DNA from: Methylibium petroleiphilum PM1
GTDB lineage: Bacteria > Pseudomonadota > Gammaproteobacteria > Burkholderiales > Burkholderiaceae_C
Length of the DNA stretch: 64,000 nucleotides
Direction: 5' to 3'
Assembly: GCF_000015725.1 (NCBI RefSeq)
Contig: NC_008825.1
Location: 1,860,001 to 1,924,000, forward strand
A program made the translations under genes and the position numbers. Below are positions 63,879 through 64,000 of the stretch, piece by piece (within the stretch, counting starts at the first letter, position 1; every line of letters starts with the position of its first letter). The notes beneath the pieces are model-generated. The model made no database searches. It was not told the DNA's origin and was given only the letters and a program-made list of their open reading frames with translations.

Positions 63879-64000
63879 TCAGGCCGTGCCTTTGCCGGCC
63901 TCGAGGGCCGCGCGGCGCTTGCCGCGCGAGCGGATGTTCAGCGCCTCGACGCCCAGCGAGAACGCCATCGCGGCATAGATGTAGCCCTTGGGCACGTGCA
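63879..64000 (-). CDS. TerC family membrane protein, C-terminal end
   Basis: Only the last 40 residues are in the window; the gene runs off the right edge. The reading [20 protein letters not shown] followed by NIRSRGKRR matches the end of TerC/YgdQ-type integral membrane proteins, where the motif P-KGY-Y-A-AFS--VE-LN occurs. TerC proteins act in metal ion export or tellurium resistance. The stop codon is the complement of 63879-63881. Confidence 0.7.
   Translation of the reverse strand, partial: HVPKGYIYAAMAFSLGVEALNIRSRGKRRAALEAGKGTA

Overview
The window is a very GC-rich, densely coded bacterial chromosome segment. Gene content and protein style (cytochrome bo-type quinol oxidase with RegB/RegA, several Liv-type ABC genes among fatty-acid catabolism genes, a selO-msrB-yciB-bolA-ppiC run, a TIGR03862-type flavoprotein) point to a betaproteobacterium of the order Burkholderiales, probably near the Rubrivivax/Leptothrix/Roseateles group. 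That placement is an inference from protein resemblance, not a phylogeny. I saw no phage, insertion sequence, CRISPR array, rRNA or tRNA. The segment looks like ordinary chromosome, with two short AT-rich stretches.

Layout. (1) 1-282: the end of an ASCH-domain gene, then about 600 bases without a gene. (2) 883-4518: an iron-type cluster with a Fur-box-like operator, a small membrane protein, a siderophore-type TonB-dependent receptor and a PepSY membrane protein. (3) 4511-11259, minus strand: cyoA-cyoB-cyoC-cyoD-SURF1-regB-regA, a quinol oxidase operon that ends with its probable redox-sensing two-component system. The SURF1 gene carries a frameshift at a perfect hairpin. (4) 11443-15782: an MFS transporter, an aldo/keto reductase, a small anchored protein, tadA and an LD-carboxypeptidase. 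(5) 15858-27861: a peptide ABC importer (lipoprotein, two permeases, one protein with two ATPase domains), a TonB-dependent receptor, and exbB-exbD-exbD-tonB behind a second Fur-box-like palindrome. Together these could carry a substrate across both membranes.

(6) 27901-37609: glnD and map (minus), then purL, a DUF1624 membrane protein and a DHA2-type MFS transporter (plus). (7) 37656-41516, minus: selO-msrB-yciB-bolA-ppiC, closed by a clear intrinsic terminator. (8) 41638-60828, plus: a long one-direction run for acyl-CoA metabolism. It holds an acyl-CoA ligase, a five-gene Liv-type ABC importer, a FadJ-like multifunctional enzyme, a thiolase, a DmdC-like acyl-CoA dehydrogenase, two small proteins, an M3 peptidase, a PaaI-type thioesterase, an NADP-dependent reductase, a desaturase, a GST-like protein and an SDR. 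A perfect 12-base palindrome lies just before the FadJ-like gene. (9) 60829-64000: an AT-rich spacer, a flavoprotein, bioB, a GYD-domain protein and the end of a TerC-family gene.

The items that most deserve follow-up are the LD-carboxypeptidase/peptide ABC/TonB receptor/ExbBDD-TonB supercluster, the co-operonic RegBA with the oxidase, the frameshifted SURF1, the LivF with Arg in place of the Walker A Lys, and the palindromes at 25171 and 48444.
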